Positions 17,071-25,606 of a DNA stretch of 64,000 bases are shown in pieces. Made by a program: the position numbers and the translations under genes. A model generated the notes under the pieces. It was not told where the DNA came from, did no database searches, and saw nothing but the letters and a program-made list of their open reading frames with translations. This stretch comes from an uncultured Prevotellaceae bacterium (GTDB taxonomy: Bacteria; Bacteroidota; Bacteroidia; Bacteroidales; Bacteroidaceae): positions 1-64,000 of the forward strand of contig CAMVOK010000014.1 of NCBI GenBank assembly GCA_947169115.1. Reading direction: 5' to 3'. Each line of letters starts with the position of its first letter. The stretch's first letter is position 1.

Positions 17071-18111
17071 ATGGAATTTTCAGCGCAGCAGATTGCAGGC
17101 CTCGTAGGAGGCACAATTGAGGGAAATCCCGCAATAAAAGTAAATGACTTTGCCAAGATAGAGGAAGGCCGTCCTGGCTGTATCTCGTTTCTGGCCAATA
17201 TGAAGTATGCTCACTATCTGTATGAGACGGAGAGCAGCATAGTACTTATCAACAAGGACTTCCAACTGGAGGGCGAGACCAAGGCCACCCTCATTCGGGT
17301 AGAAAACGCTTATGAGACGGTGGCCAAGTTGCTCACTCTGGCAGAAAGTATGAAACCAAGGAAGAAAGGTATCGACTCGCTGGCTTTCATCGACCCCACA
17401 GCTACCATTGGAAAGGACTGCTATATTGGCCCCTTTGTCGCAATAGGTCCTGGAGTTGTGATTGGTGACGAAGTTGTCCTGCATCCCCATGTTACAATCG
17501 GGGCAAATGCAAGTGTAGGCAATCATACGGAAATATATTCAAATGCCGTAATTTATCACGACTGTAAGGTTGGCCAGAACTGCATCCTACACGCCGGTTG
17601 TGTTATTGGTGCCGATGGCTTCGGATTCGCCCCCACCCCAGACGGCTACGAGAAGATTCCACAGATTGGTATCGTTACCATCGAGGATAATGTGGAGATA
17701 GGTGCCAACACTTGCGTGGATCGCTCCACGATGGGCAGCACCTACGTCCGCAAGGGAGTTAAGATTGACAACCTGGTGCAGATTGCCCACAACGACGATA
17801 TCGGCAGCCACACGGTAATGAGCGCCCAGGTTGGAGTGGCCGGCAGTACGAAGGTGGGTGAATGGTGTATGTTTGGCGGCCAAGTGGGCATTGCAGGACA
17901 CGCCACTATTGCCAATCGCACACAAGCTGGAGCACAAGCCGGAATCCCGAACAGTGTGAAGAAAGAAGGTACGGCTGTACAGGGTACGCCAGCCATTGAC
18001 TTCCGCACCTTCTGGAAATCGAGTGCTGTCTTTAAAAATCTGCCCGACCTTGCCAAGGAGGTATATCAACTGAGGAAGGAACTGGAAGCCCTAAAGGCGG
18101 AAAAGCAATAA
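17071..18111 (+). CDS. lpxD: UDP-3-O-acylglucosamine N-acyltransferase
   Basis: A 346-residue LpxD with an N-terminal substrate-binding domain (about 1-100) and a left-handed beta-helix of hexapeptide repeats (about 105-320). The catalytic His is in [10 protein letters not shown], and a second conserved His is in GIAGHATI. It adds the second acyl chain in lipid A synthesis at the cytoplasmic side of the inner membrane. It heads an lpxD-lpxC/fabZ-lpxA block separated by palindromic elements. Confidence 0.95.
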   Translation: MEFSAQQIAGLVGGTIEGNPAIKVNDFAKIEEGRPGCISFLANMKYAHYLYETESSIVLINKDFQLEGETKATLIRVENAYETVAKLLTLAESMKPRKKGIDSLAFIDPTATIGKDCYIGPFVAIGPGVVIGDEVVLHPHVTIGANASVGNHTEIYSNAVIYHDCKVGQNCILHAGCVIGADGFGFAPTPDGYEKIPQIGIVTIEDNVEIGANTCVDRSTMGSTYVRKGVKIDNLVQIAHNDDIGSHTVMSAQVGVAGSTKVGEWCMFGGQVGIAGHATIANRTQAGAQAGIPNSVKKEGTAVQGTPAIDFRTFWKSSAVFKNLPDLAKEVYQLRKELEALKAEKQ

Positions 18112-18113
18112 GT

Positions 18114-18252
18114 GACCCCACCCCCTAAGCCCCTCCCGAGGGAGGGGAGTGATTACGCTTGAAGATATATAAATAATATAAACCAAATCAAATACCCCTA
18201 ACCACGAAACGTATATACGCCCTCCCCTCGGGGAGGGATTGGGGAAGGGGTC
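18114..18252. mobile_element. MITE-like palindromic element, copy B
   Basis: A 139-bp unit beginning GACCCCACCCCCTAAGCCCC and ending GGGATTGGGGAAGGGGTC, so the two ends are imperfect inverted repeats. Each end contains its own palindrome (CCCTCCCGAGGGAGGGG; CCCTCCCCTCGGGGAGGG). The core shares TTACG, ACCACGAA and GTATATACGCCCTCCC with copy A. It starts two bases after the lpxD stop and ends ten bases before the lpxC start. Confidence 0.8.
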
Positions 18253-18262
18253 GTAAATAATT

Positions 18263-19651
18263 ATGACTAACAAACAAAATACGCTGAACGAAAGTTTCTC
18301 CCTCAGCGGGAAAGGACTGCATACAGGATTGAACCTGACCGTAACCTTCTGCCCTGCACCCGAGAATTTTGGTTATAAAATCCAACGTATAGACCTACCC
18401 GAACAACCCATTCTGGAGGCTATAGCAGAGAACGTAGTAGAAACGACCCGTGGTACGGTTCTGGGAAAGAAAGGCATAAAGGTAAGTACCATCGAGCATG
18501 GATTAGCTGCACTCTATGCCTTGGGCGTAGATAACGTGCTTATTCAGGTCAACGGCCCGGAATTCCCCATTCTTGACGGCAGTGCCGAGCTATATGTAAA
18601 GGAGATTCGTCGTGTTGGCATAAAAGTGCAAGAAGCCGAGAAGGACTACTACATCATCAGTCGGAAAACCGAAATCAAGGACGAGAACACGGGTTCCTGC
18701 ATTACGCTGTTGCCTGACGAGGACTTCTCTATCACGACGATGATTGATTTCGAGTCGAAATTCATCAGCAGTCAGTTCGCCACGCTTGACAACATGGACA
18801 ACTTTGAAAAGGAAATTGCCGCCGCACGTACCTTTGTGTTTGTCCGTGAAATAGAACCTTTGCTGAAAGCCGGATTAGTAAAAGGCGGAGATCTGGACAA
18901 CGCCATCGTCATCTACGAAAGACAAACCACCCAAGAAGCATTGGACGAACTTTGCGATAAAACAGGAGCCGAGCACCACGATGCCAACGTATTAGGCTAC
19001 ATCCAGCATAAGCCTCTGGTATGGGAGAACGAGCCCGCACGCCATAAGTTGCTCGACATTGTCGGTGACATGGCCCTGATTGGAAAGCCCATAAAGGGAC
19101 GCATCATTGCTACCCGACCAGGACATACCATTAACAACAAGTTCGCCCGTCTTATGCGCAAGGAGATTCGGAAGTACGAAGTGCAAGCTCCTATCTACGA
19201 CCCGAACAAGAAACCCCTGATGGACAACATTCGCATCAAGGAGATTCTGCCCCACCGCTATCCCATGCAACTGGTGGACAAAATCATTGCCATGGACAAG
19301 AAGAGTGTAGTGGGTATAAAGAACGTGACAGCCAACGAACCCTTCTTCCAAGGTCATTTCCCGCAAGAGCCCGTTATGCCGGGTATTCTCATCATCGAAG
19401 CCTTGGCACAGACAGGCGGTCTGCTGGTTCTGGGTGGACTGGACGAACCCGAACGCTACAGCACCTATTTCTTGCGTATCGACAATGTGAAGTTCCGCCA
19501 GAAGGTTGTGCCTGGCGACACACTCATCTTCAAGGCCGAAATCATAACCCCATTGTCACACAGCATTGTCTCCATGCAAGGCTATGCCTTCGTGGGCGAG
19601 AATTGTGTGGCAGAGGCAACACTAACCGCGCAAGTGATAAAGAACAAGTGA
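18263..19651 (+). CDS. lpxC/fabZ: Bifunctional LpxC deacetylase / FabZ dehydratase
   Basis: A 462-residue fusion typical of Bacteroidetes. Residues about 1-300 are LpxC, the zinc deacetylase that commits to lipid A synthesis: TIEHGLAAL, LDGSAELY and the metal ligands in ARHKLLDIVGD. Residues about 312-462 are FabZ, the 3-hydroxyacyl-ACP dehydratase, with LPHRYPMQLVDK (catalytic His) and HFPQEPVMPGILIIEALAQ (catalytic Glu). Fusing the two links supply of hydroxyacyl chains with lipid A commitment. Confidence 0.96.
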   Translation: MTNKQNTLNESFSLSGKGLHTGLNLTVTFCPAPENFGYKIQRIDLPEQPILEAIAENVVETTRGTVLGKKGIKVSTIEHGLAALYALGVDNVLIQVNGPEFPILDGSAELYVKEIRRVGIKVQEAEKDYYIISRKTEIKDENTGSCITLLPDEDFSITTMIDFESKFISSQFATLDNMDNFEKEIAAARTFVFVREIEPLLKAGLVKGGDLDNAIVIYERQTTQEALDELCDKTGAEHHDANVLGYIQHKPLVWENEPARHKLLDIVGDMALIGKPIKGRIIATRPGHTINNKFARLMRKEIRKYEVQAPIYDPNKKPLMDNIRIKEILPHRYPMQLVDKIIAMDKKSVVGIKNVTANEPFFQGHFPQEPVMPGILIIEALAQTGGLLVLGGLDEPERYSTYFLRIDNVKFRQKVVPGDTLIFKAEIITPLSHSIVSMQGYAFVGENCVAEATLTAQVIKNK

Positions 19652-19684
19652 GCAGCCCTCTCCCAACCTCCCCGAGGGGAGGAG
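19652..19684. repeat. Lone palindromic arm after lpxC/fabZ
   Basis: GCAGCCCTCTCCCAACCTCC then CCGAGGGGAGGAG, the left arm of the A/B family without a right arm. It starts right after the lpxC/fabZ stop. Confidence 0.75.
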
Positions 19685-19687
19685 AAA

Positions 19688-19752
19688 ATTTAATTCTTAA
19701 TTCTTCACTCTTAACTCTTAATTCTTCACTCTTCACCCTTAATTCTTAATTT
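19688..19752. repeat. TTAATTC heptamer tract before lpxA
   Basis: TTAATTC, TTAATTC, TTCACTC, TTAACTC, TTAATTC, TTCACTC, TTCACCC, TTAATTC, TTAATTT: nine units, period 7. Its reverse complement resembles the tract at 3956. Confidence 0.85.
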
Positions 19753-19757
19753 ATTTT

Positions 19758-20525
19758 ATGATTAGTCCATTAGCATATATCCATCCTGAGGCCAAGATTG
19801 GCGAGAACTGTGAGATTGGCCCGTTCTGTTACATCGACAAGAACGTTGTCATCGGCGACAACAACACCCTAATGAACAGCGTAACCATACTCTATGGAGC
19901 ACGCATCGGTAATGGGAACATTTTTTTCCCAGGTGCAGTCATCAGTGCCATTCCCCAGGACTTGAAATTCGTAGGCGAGGAAACTACCGCCGAGATTGGT
20001 GACAACAACAAGATTCGTGAAAACGTGACCATAAACCGTGGAACGAAAGCCAAAGGAAAGACCATTGTAGGCAACGACAATTTGTTGATGGAAGGGGCAC
20101 ACGTAGCCCACGATACCATTGTCGGCAACGGTTGCATCCTTGGTAACGGCACGAAACTGGCCGGAGAGGTTGTCATAGACGACAAGGCTATATTGAGTGC
20201 CCACGTTTTGGTTCACCAGTTCTGCCGCATTGGTTCGTATACCATGGTTGGTGGTGGTTCAAAAGTGAACATGAACATCTTGCCATACACCATGACAGCC
20301 CGCGAACCGGCAAGTTTTTGCGGTTTGAATCTGGTAGGGCTACGCCGTCGCGGCTTCACCCCCGAAACCATCGATTTGCTCCACCGCACGTTCCAGATTA
20401 TCATGGGCGAAGGATTGCTCAAGGAGAAAGTAGAGCGCGTGAAGGAAGAGATTGGAATGACACCAGAAACCGAATACATCCTCGATTTCATTAAGGCGAC
20501 CGAGAAACGCGGATTCATAAGGTAA
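19758..20525 (+). CDS. lpxA: UDP-N-acetylglucosamine acyltransferase
   Basis: A 255-residue left-handed beta-helix acyltransferase made of hexapeptide repeats from residue 2 (ISPLAYIHPEAKIGENC). The catalytic His is in EGAHVAHDTIVG; the C-terminal helical domain follows VGLRRRGFTPE. It performs the first acylation in lipid A synthesis. The repeat tract ends five bases before the ATG. Confidence 0.95.
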   Translation: MISPLAYIHPEAKIGENCEIGPFCYIDKNVVIGDNNTLMNSVTILYGARIGNGNIFFPGAVISAIPQDLKFVGEETTAEIGDNNKIRENVTINRGTKAKGKTIVGNDNLLMEGAHVAHDTIVGNGCILGNGTKLAGEVVIDDKAILSAHVLVHQFCRIGSYTMVGGGSKVNMNILPYTMTAREPASFCGLNLVGLRRRGFTPETIDLLHRTFQIIMGEGLLKEKVERVKEEIGMTPETEYILDFIKATEKRGFIR

Positions 20526-20531
20526 ACAGAC

Positions 20532-21068
20532 ATGACATTAAGATTAACACTTATCAGCACAGAGGTTGACGACTTTGCCCTGGAGTTTAAGATTGATGCA
20601 GATGCTTCATTTGCCCAACTCCACCATCTCATCCTTCGTCATTGCGGATACGAGGAGAAAGAAGGACAACGCTTTTATATTTGCAATGAAAGCTGGCGTC
20701 CCGTACAACGGATTCTCTTCAGCGACGAAGATTCTGCCAACACCGACGAAGACATATTCCTCATGGCAAAGACTTCTCTGGGAGAGTTCCTAGAAGACGA
20801 AGGCCAAAGACTGACCTACCGCTTCGACCCAGAGAATCGGCGTATGTTCCTACTCGAGCTGACAGAGACCACCTTCGGCGACCCTGTTGAGAAAGAAGGA
20901 AAACTCACACGCCGTCACGGAAAAGCACCTACCCAGTTCTTAGAAGAGGAAGAAGTCCAACCCTCCACCTCTACAACCACCACAGAAGAAATCGAAGAAG
21001 AGTTCTATGGTGAGGATGGGTATGAGGAAGAAGACCTCGATATGGAAAGCTTTGGTATCATGGAATGA
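20532..21068 (+). CDS. pRiA4b ORF-3-like (IS1096 TnpR-like) protein
   Basis: A 178-residue acidic protein. The first 130 residues resemble the plasmid pRiA4b ORF-3-like domain (LRLTLISTEVDDFALEFKID and the aromatic HHLILRHCGY). The tail is a low-complexity Glu/Asp/Thr run. Despite the family name nothing here suggests mobility: it is embedded between lpxA (six bases upstream) and miaA (four-base overlap), so it behaves as a housekeeping-operon member of unknown function. Confidence 0.7.
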   Translation: MTLRLTLISTEVDDFALEFKIDADASFAQLHHLILRHCGYEEKEGQRFYICNESWRPVQRILFSDEDSANTDEDIFLMAKTSLGEFLEDEGQRLTYRFDPENRRMFLLELTETTFGDPVEKEGKLTRRHGKAPTQFLEEEEVQPSTSTTTTEEIEEEFYGEDGYEEEDLDMESFGIME

Positions 21069-21994
21069 AGACGCTGGTTGTACTATTAGGTCCCACTGCC
21101 GTTGGAAAAACGGAGCTAAGTCTTTCACTGGCCGAAAGACTTGGCTGCCCGATTATCAACTGCGACAGCCGTCAACTGTTTGCCGACCTAAAGATTGGTA
21201 CAGCCGCCCCAACCGAAGCACAGATGCAAAGGGTGCCCCATTACTTTGTTGGTACCATGAAACTGGATGACTATTACAGTGCAGCAAGATACGAGACCGA
21301 CGTGATGAAACTCACGGCCACTCTTTTCCAGCAACACGACACCCTTTTACTCTCTGGTGGATGTATGATGTACATCGATGCCGTTTGCCAAGGTATTGAC
21401 GACATTCCCACCATTAGCGAGGAGATACGGACTCAGGTGAAGACAGAACTGAAGGAAAAAGGTCTGGAGTCCCTTATGGACGAACTCCGACAGCTCGATT
21501 CCGAATACTCTACCATTGTTGACCCCCAAAACACGCGTCGCGTAGTACATGCCATCGAAGTTTGTCGGATGACCGGACAAACCTACACCTCCTATCGGGT
21601 AAGAGCTCACAAGGAACGTCCGTTCCGTATTCTGAAGATTGGACTCAATCGTCCACGTGAAGAACTGTTCGAACGCATCAACAAACGGGTTGACCAGATG
21701 ATGGAGGATGGCATGATGGAAGAGGTGAAAAAACTGATTGCCTTCCGTCATTGCAACGCCCTGAACACCGTAGGTTACAAGGAACTGCTCCATGTCATCG
21801 ATGGGGAGTGGCCATTGGAGATGGCGGTAGAGAGAATAAAAAAGAACACACGTGTATATGCGAAGAAACAACTGACATGGTTTCGCCGCGACGAATCCAT
21901 CCGATGGTTTCATCCCGACGACAAGGAGCACATAGAATCATACTTAAATCTGACATTACATGAAAATCAAGCAAACACTACACAAGATATATAG
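21065..21994 (+). CDS. miaA: tRNA dimethylallyltransferase
   Basis: A 309-residue MiaA. The P-loop is LLGPTAVGKTELS at the N-terminus, followed by the substrate motif INCDSRQLF and the DDYYSAARYE region. It prenylates A37 in tRNAs reading UNN codons. Its end overlaps the PBP gene by 35 bases, so the two are likely translated from one message. Confidence 0.95.
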   Translation: MKTLVVLLGPTAVGKTELSLSLAERLGCPIINCDSRQLFADLKIGTAAPTEAQMQRVPHYFVGTMKLDDYYSAARYETDVMKLTATLFQQHDTLLLSGGCMMYIDAVCQGIDDIPTISEEIRTQVKTELKEKGLESLMDELRQLDSEYSTIVDPQNTRRVVHAIEVCRMTGQTYTSYRVRAHKERPFRILKIGLNRPREELFERINKRVDQMMEDGMMEEVKKLIAFRHCNALNTVGYKELLHVIDGEWPLEMAVERIKKNTRVYAKKQLTWFRRDESIRWFHPDDKEHIESYLNLTLHENQANTTQDI

Positions 21995-24347
21995 CGGACC
22001 GTGGTGGAAGAGAGTGTTTATATGGATAAGCACCCTGTTCTTGCTTCTGCTCCTCTTTCTCGGAGCGGTCGATATGAATCTGCTTTGGCTTTTTGGTCGT
22101 TCCCCAGGTTTCCACGACATCAAACACCCAGTCACCAACGAAGCCAGCATCATCATCAGTGCCGATAGCGTTCCCATAGGGAAATACTACAACGAGAATC
22201 GAACCCCCGTCACCTATCGGGAAATAAGCCCTATCCTGGTTCGTACTCTTATAGCCACAGAAGACGAGCGATTCTATCATCATCACGGCATCGACATCAA
22301 GGGACTCTTTGCCGCAGTCAAGGACATGTTCGGCGGTCATGCCCGTGGTGCAAGCACCATCACACAGCAACTGGCCAAGAACCTTTTCCGTGTCCGCACG
22401 AAAAAGGAATACTCCACAGGCTTGTTGGGAAAGTTCTCTACCACTCGACTTCTCATTATAAAAGCCAAAGAATGGATAGTTGCCACCAAACTGGAAATGC
22501 TTTTTTCCAAAGAAGAAATCCTAACGATGTATTTCAACACCGTGGATTTTGGAAACAATGCGTATGGGATAAAAACGGCATGTGAAACCTATTTTGCAAC
22601 CACACCCGACAATCTCACTTACGAACAAGCAGCAACCCTCATCGGTCTTTTGAAGGCTACCAGTACCTACAATCCCAAACGTAACCCCAAGAACAGCACG
22701 GCACGGCGAAATGTGGTACTTGCCAATCTCTACAACAATGGCGGCCTGTATATTAATGCACGGCCTGCTACCCCCCAACAATTGGACAGTCTGCAAAACA
22801 GCCCAATGATTACTGCAGAGCGAAGCACAGGTCGCAGTCATCTTGGCCCAGTCCCCTACTTCCGCGATGCGCTGAAAAACTATGTTGACATGCTTTGCAG
22901 GAATGGGATGATTCCAGGCTACGACAACGAACATCCGCTTGACTTGGATATTGCCGGACTAAAAATCTACACAAGCCTCGACACACGCATTCAGCAATAT
23001 GCCGAAGCTGCCGCCCGCAAACAGATGCGTGTCATTCAACAGCATTTCCGCAGCCACTGGGGCACCACACCTCCTTGGCAAGATGCCCAGCACCGCGAGA
23101 TACCAAATTTCATTGAAGATATTGCCCGACAGACATCTGCCTACAAATACTATGCCAAAAAATTTGACGGTAATATTGACTCCATTTTCTACTACCTCAA
23201 CCAACCTCATACGGTAGAAGTGTTCACCTATGACGGACCAGAAGAAAAAGAAATGAGCACGATGGACAGCATCCGCTACATGGTTAGCTTCATGCACTGT
23301 GGTTTCGTGGCTATTGAGCCTGATACTCGTCAGGTAAAGGCATGGGTTGGTGATGTTGATTACAACTCATGGGAATATGACAAAGTGACCGCCATGCGCC
23401 AACCGGGTTCCACTTTTAAACTTTTCGTTTACACCGAGGCCATGAATCAAGGACTGACCCCCTGCGACCGTCGTCTGGACGAATGGGCTTCTTATCCCGA
23501 CACCATAAACGGCGAACCCAAGCAGTGGACACCCCACAATGCTAACGGTTACTTCACGCATGCCAACATGCCCTTGAAGAGTGCCTTTGCCCAGAGCATC
23601 AACAGTATTGCTGTAAAACTAGGCTACGAATGTGGCATTCCCAATATCGTGCGCACCGCTCATGCCATGGGCATTCTGTCCCCCCTCAAGGCCACGCCCT
23701 CACTCAGTTTGGGAGCTAGTGATGTCAACCTTTTGGAACTCGTCAATGCCTACAGCACCGTCATTGACGATGGCATATACAACATGCCCATTCTGGTCAC
23801 ACGCATAGAAGACCGCAACGGCAAGGTCATCTACGAGCCACAACTCCGCAAGGAGCAAGCCATCCCCTATCGTTCAGCCTATCTCATGCAGCAAATGCTA
23901 CGTGCCGGACTGACAGAGCCTGGTGGTACGACAGCAGCCCTTTGGGAATACATCCATCCGATTCTCAACAAGACGGAGTTCGGTGGCAAGACTGGCACCA
24001 GTAACAACCATTCCGATGCCTGGTTCGTAGGAGTTACCCCAGGATTGGTTGCCGGAGCCTGGGTTGGCGGTGAATATAGAAGCATCCACTTCCGCACGGG
24101 TGAACTCGGACAAGGTAGCCGCACGGCCCTTCCTATTTTCGGATGGTTCATCCAGTCATTGTTAAAAGATAGTCGTTTCTCACGCTACTATCGTAAGTTC
24201 GAAGCACCCAAGGAGGAAATCGACCCACAATGCTGGAGTTGTGTTGGAGCTTACTATCCACCTCCATCAGAAGATGACGAGGATTTCTATTTCAACGTAA
24301 ATGACGAAGATAGTGAAGTTGAGACAGGAAACCCCGATGAGGAATGA
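21960..24347 (+). CDS. Class A penicillin-binding protein (PBP1A-type)
   Basis: A 795-residue bifunctional peptidoglycan synthase. One N-terminal membrane segment (about 18-40) leads to the glycosyltransferase, with ATEDERFYHHHGID (catalytic Glu about 101) and RGASTITQQLAKN. The transpeptidase has the nucleophile in GSTFK (S484, K487), SINS and KTGTS. The C-terminus is acidic. It polymerises and cross-links the cell wall on the periplasmic face. All catalytic motifs are intact. Confidence 0.93.
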   Translation: MKIKQTLHKIYSGPWWKRVFIWISTLFLLLLLFLGAVDMNLLWLFGRSPGFHDIKHPVTNEASIIISADSVPIGKYYNENRTPVTYREISPILVRTLIATEDERFYHHHGIDIKGLFAAVKDMFGGHARGASTITQQLAKNLFRVRTKKEYSTGLLGKFSTTRLLIIKAKEWIVATKLEMLFSKEEILTMYFNTVDFGNNAYGIKTACETYFATTPDNLTYEQAATLIGLLKATSTYNPKRNPKNSTARRNVVLANLYNNGGLYINARPATPQQLDSLQNSPMITAERSTGRSHLGPVPYFRDALKNYVDMLCRNGMIPGYDNEHPLDLDIAGLKIYTSLDTRIQQYAEAAARKQMRVIQQHFRSHWGTTPPWQDAQHREIPNFIEDIARQTSAYKYYAKKFDGNIDSIFYYLNQPHTVEVFTYDGPEEKEMSTMDSIRYMVSFMHCGFVAIEPDTRQVKAWVGDVDYNSWEYDKVTAMRQPGSTFKLFVYTEAMNQGLTPCDRRLDEWASYPDTINGEPKQWTPHNANGYFTHANMPLKSAFAQSINSIAVKLGYECGIPNIVRTAHAMGILSPLKATPSLSLGASDVNLLELVNAYSTVIDDGIYNMPILVTRIEDRNGKVIYEPQLRKEQAIPYRSAYLMQQMLRAGLTEPGGTTAALWEYIHPILNKTEFGGKTGTSNNHSDAWFVGVTPGLVAGAWVGGEYRSIHFRTGELGQGSRTALPIFGWFIQSLLKDSRFSRYYRKFEAPKEEIDPQCWSCVGAYYPPPSEDDEDFYFNVNDEDSEVETGNPDEE

Positions 24348-24403
24348 TAAAATACCCATTAAAATTAAACCAACAGACATTATTACGGTCAAATACAATT
24401 AAT

Positions 24404-24411
24404 TACATTTG
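24404..24411 (+). promoter_or_regulatory. -7 box of the glycoside hydrolase pair
   Basis: TACATTTG matches TAnnTTTG, 29 bases before ATG 24441. Confidence 0.55.
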
Positions 24412-24440
24412 CAACACAAACATAAAAAATTATAATAACT

Positions 24441-25580
24441 ATGAAGCGTTTTACATTATTGATGGCATGGATTGCCTGTGCTCAGTTCTCACACCTCAGC
24501 GCCGCCAACTACGTGGCCTATCTGTTTACCTACTTCACGGGAAATGCTCCCGAGAACGAACAAATCTGTTATGCCCTGTCGAGTGATGGTTGGAACTACA
24601 CTCCCCTCAACGACGGTCATCCCATTATCGCCAGCGACAGCATCGCACGCACCAAGTGCGTACGCGACCCTCACATCCTGCGTGGCGAAGACGGATGGTT
24701 CTATCAGGTAGTAACCGACATGCGCAGTAGTCTCGGATGGAGCAGCAACCGTGGTATGGTGCTCATGCGCAGCCGCGACCTCATCCACTGGGAACACCAC
24801 GCCATTCACTTCCCCGAACGATACAAAGGTACCATGTTTGAACATGTAACTCGTGTATGGGCACCTCAGACCATCTACGATGCCTCCGTTGGCAAGTACA
24901 TGGTTTACTTCTCCATTCTGACAGATGACGGTTCCTGCCCTTACGACCGCGTGTATTATGCTTACGCCAATAACGATTTCAGCGACTTGGAGGGTCAGCC
25001 CAAAGTTCTCTTTGATGTCAAGAACGCAAGCATCGACACCGACATTGTCCGTGACGACGATGGTCTTTACCACATCTTCTTCAAGACCGAAGGTCAGAAG
25101 CAGAAAGGCATCAAGCAATTTATTACGTCCGACCTTCACGACATGAGTAAGTGGGAACTCCAGCCAGGCTTCTGCCAAGACACGAACAAGGCCGTAGAAG
25201 GCAGTGGTGTCTTCCGTCTGTTCGACGGCACTTGGGTTCTGATGTACGACTGCTATACCAGTTACCACTATCAGTTCTGCAAGAGCACCGACCTTAAGAC
25301 GTTCAAGCAAGTGCAGGATACACAGACCACAGGTATGTTCACTCCCCGTCATGGCACCGTCATTGCCATTACCAAACAGGAGAACGACCTGCTAACGGCA
25401 TGGAACAGCTTACTCCTGGCCAACCGTGAATTGAAGGAGCGTGCCGTTCCTACCTTCACCCTGAAGCAGCTCGACTCACGTAAGGCTCTGATGGAAGAAA
25501 CCCAACGTGTGCTCAACGGAAAGGCATCGGCCAAAGCCTATAAGGCACAAGCCAAGAAAATTCAGAAATTCCTGAAATAA
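24441..25580 (+). CDS. Secreted GH43-like glycoside hydrolase
   Basis: A 379-residue protein with a signal peptide (LLMAWIACAQFSHLSA). The rest resembles a five-bladed beta-propeller of the GH43 clan, with CVRDPHILRGEDG, WAPQTIYDASVGKY and VEGSGVFRLFDG at the places where catalytic acids lie in this family. The substrate could be arabinan, xylan or a related furanoside; no residue fixes it. The GH128-like gene follows after 26 bases, so the two are likely one transcript. Confidence 0.75.
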   Translation: MKRFTLLMAWIACAQFSHLSAANYVAYLFTYFTGNAPENEQICYALSSDGWNYTPLNDGHPIIASDSIARTKCVRDPHILRGEDGWFYQVVTDMRSSLGWSSNRGMVLMRSRDLIHWEHHAIHFPERYKGTMFEHVTRVWAPQTIYDASVGKYMVYFSILTDDGSCPYDRVYYAYANNDFSDLEGQPKVLFDVKNASIDTDIVRDDDGLYHIFFKTEGQKQKGIKQFITSDLHDMSKWELQPGFCQDTNKAVEGSGVFRLFDGTWVLMYDCYTSYHYQFCKSTDLKTFKQVQDTQTTGMFTPRHGTVIAITKQENDLLTAWNSLLLANRELKERAVPTFTLKQLDSRKALMEETQRVLNGKASAKAYKAQAKKIQKFLK

Positions 25581-25606
25581 TTACAAATTAGGATATCCAT
25601 ACGACC

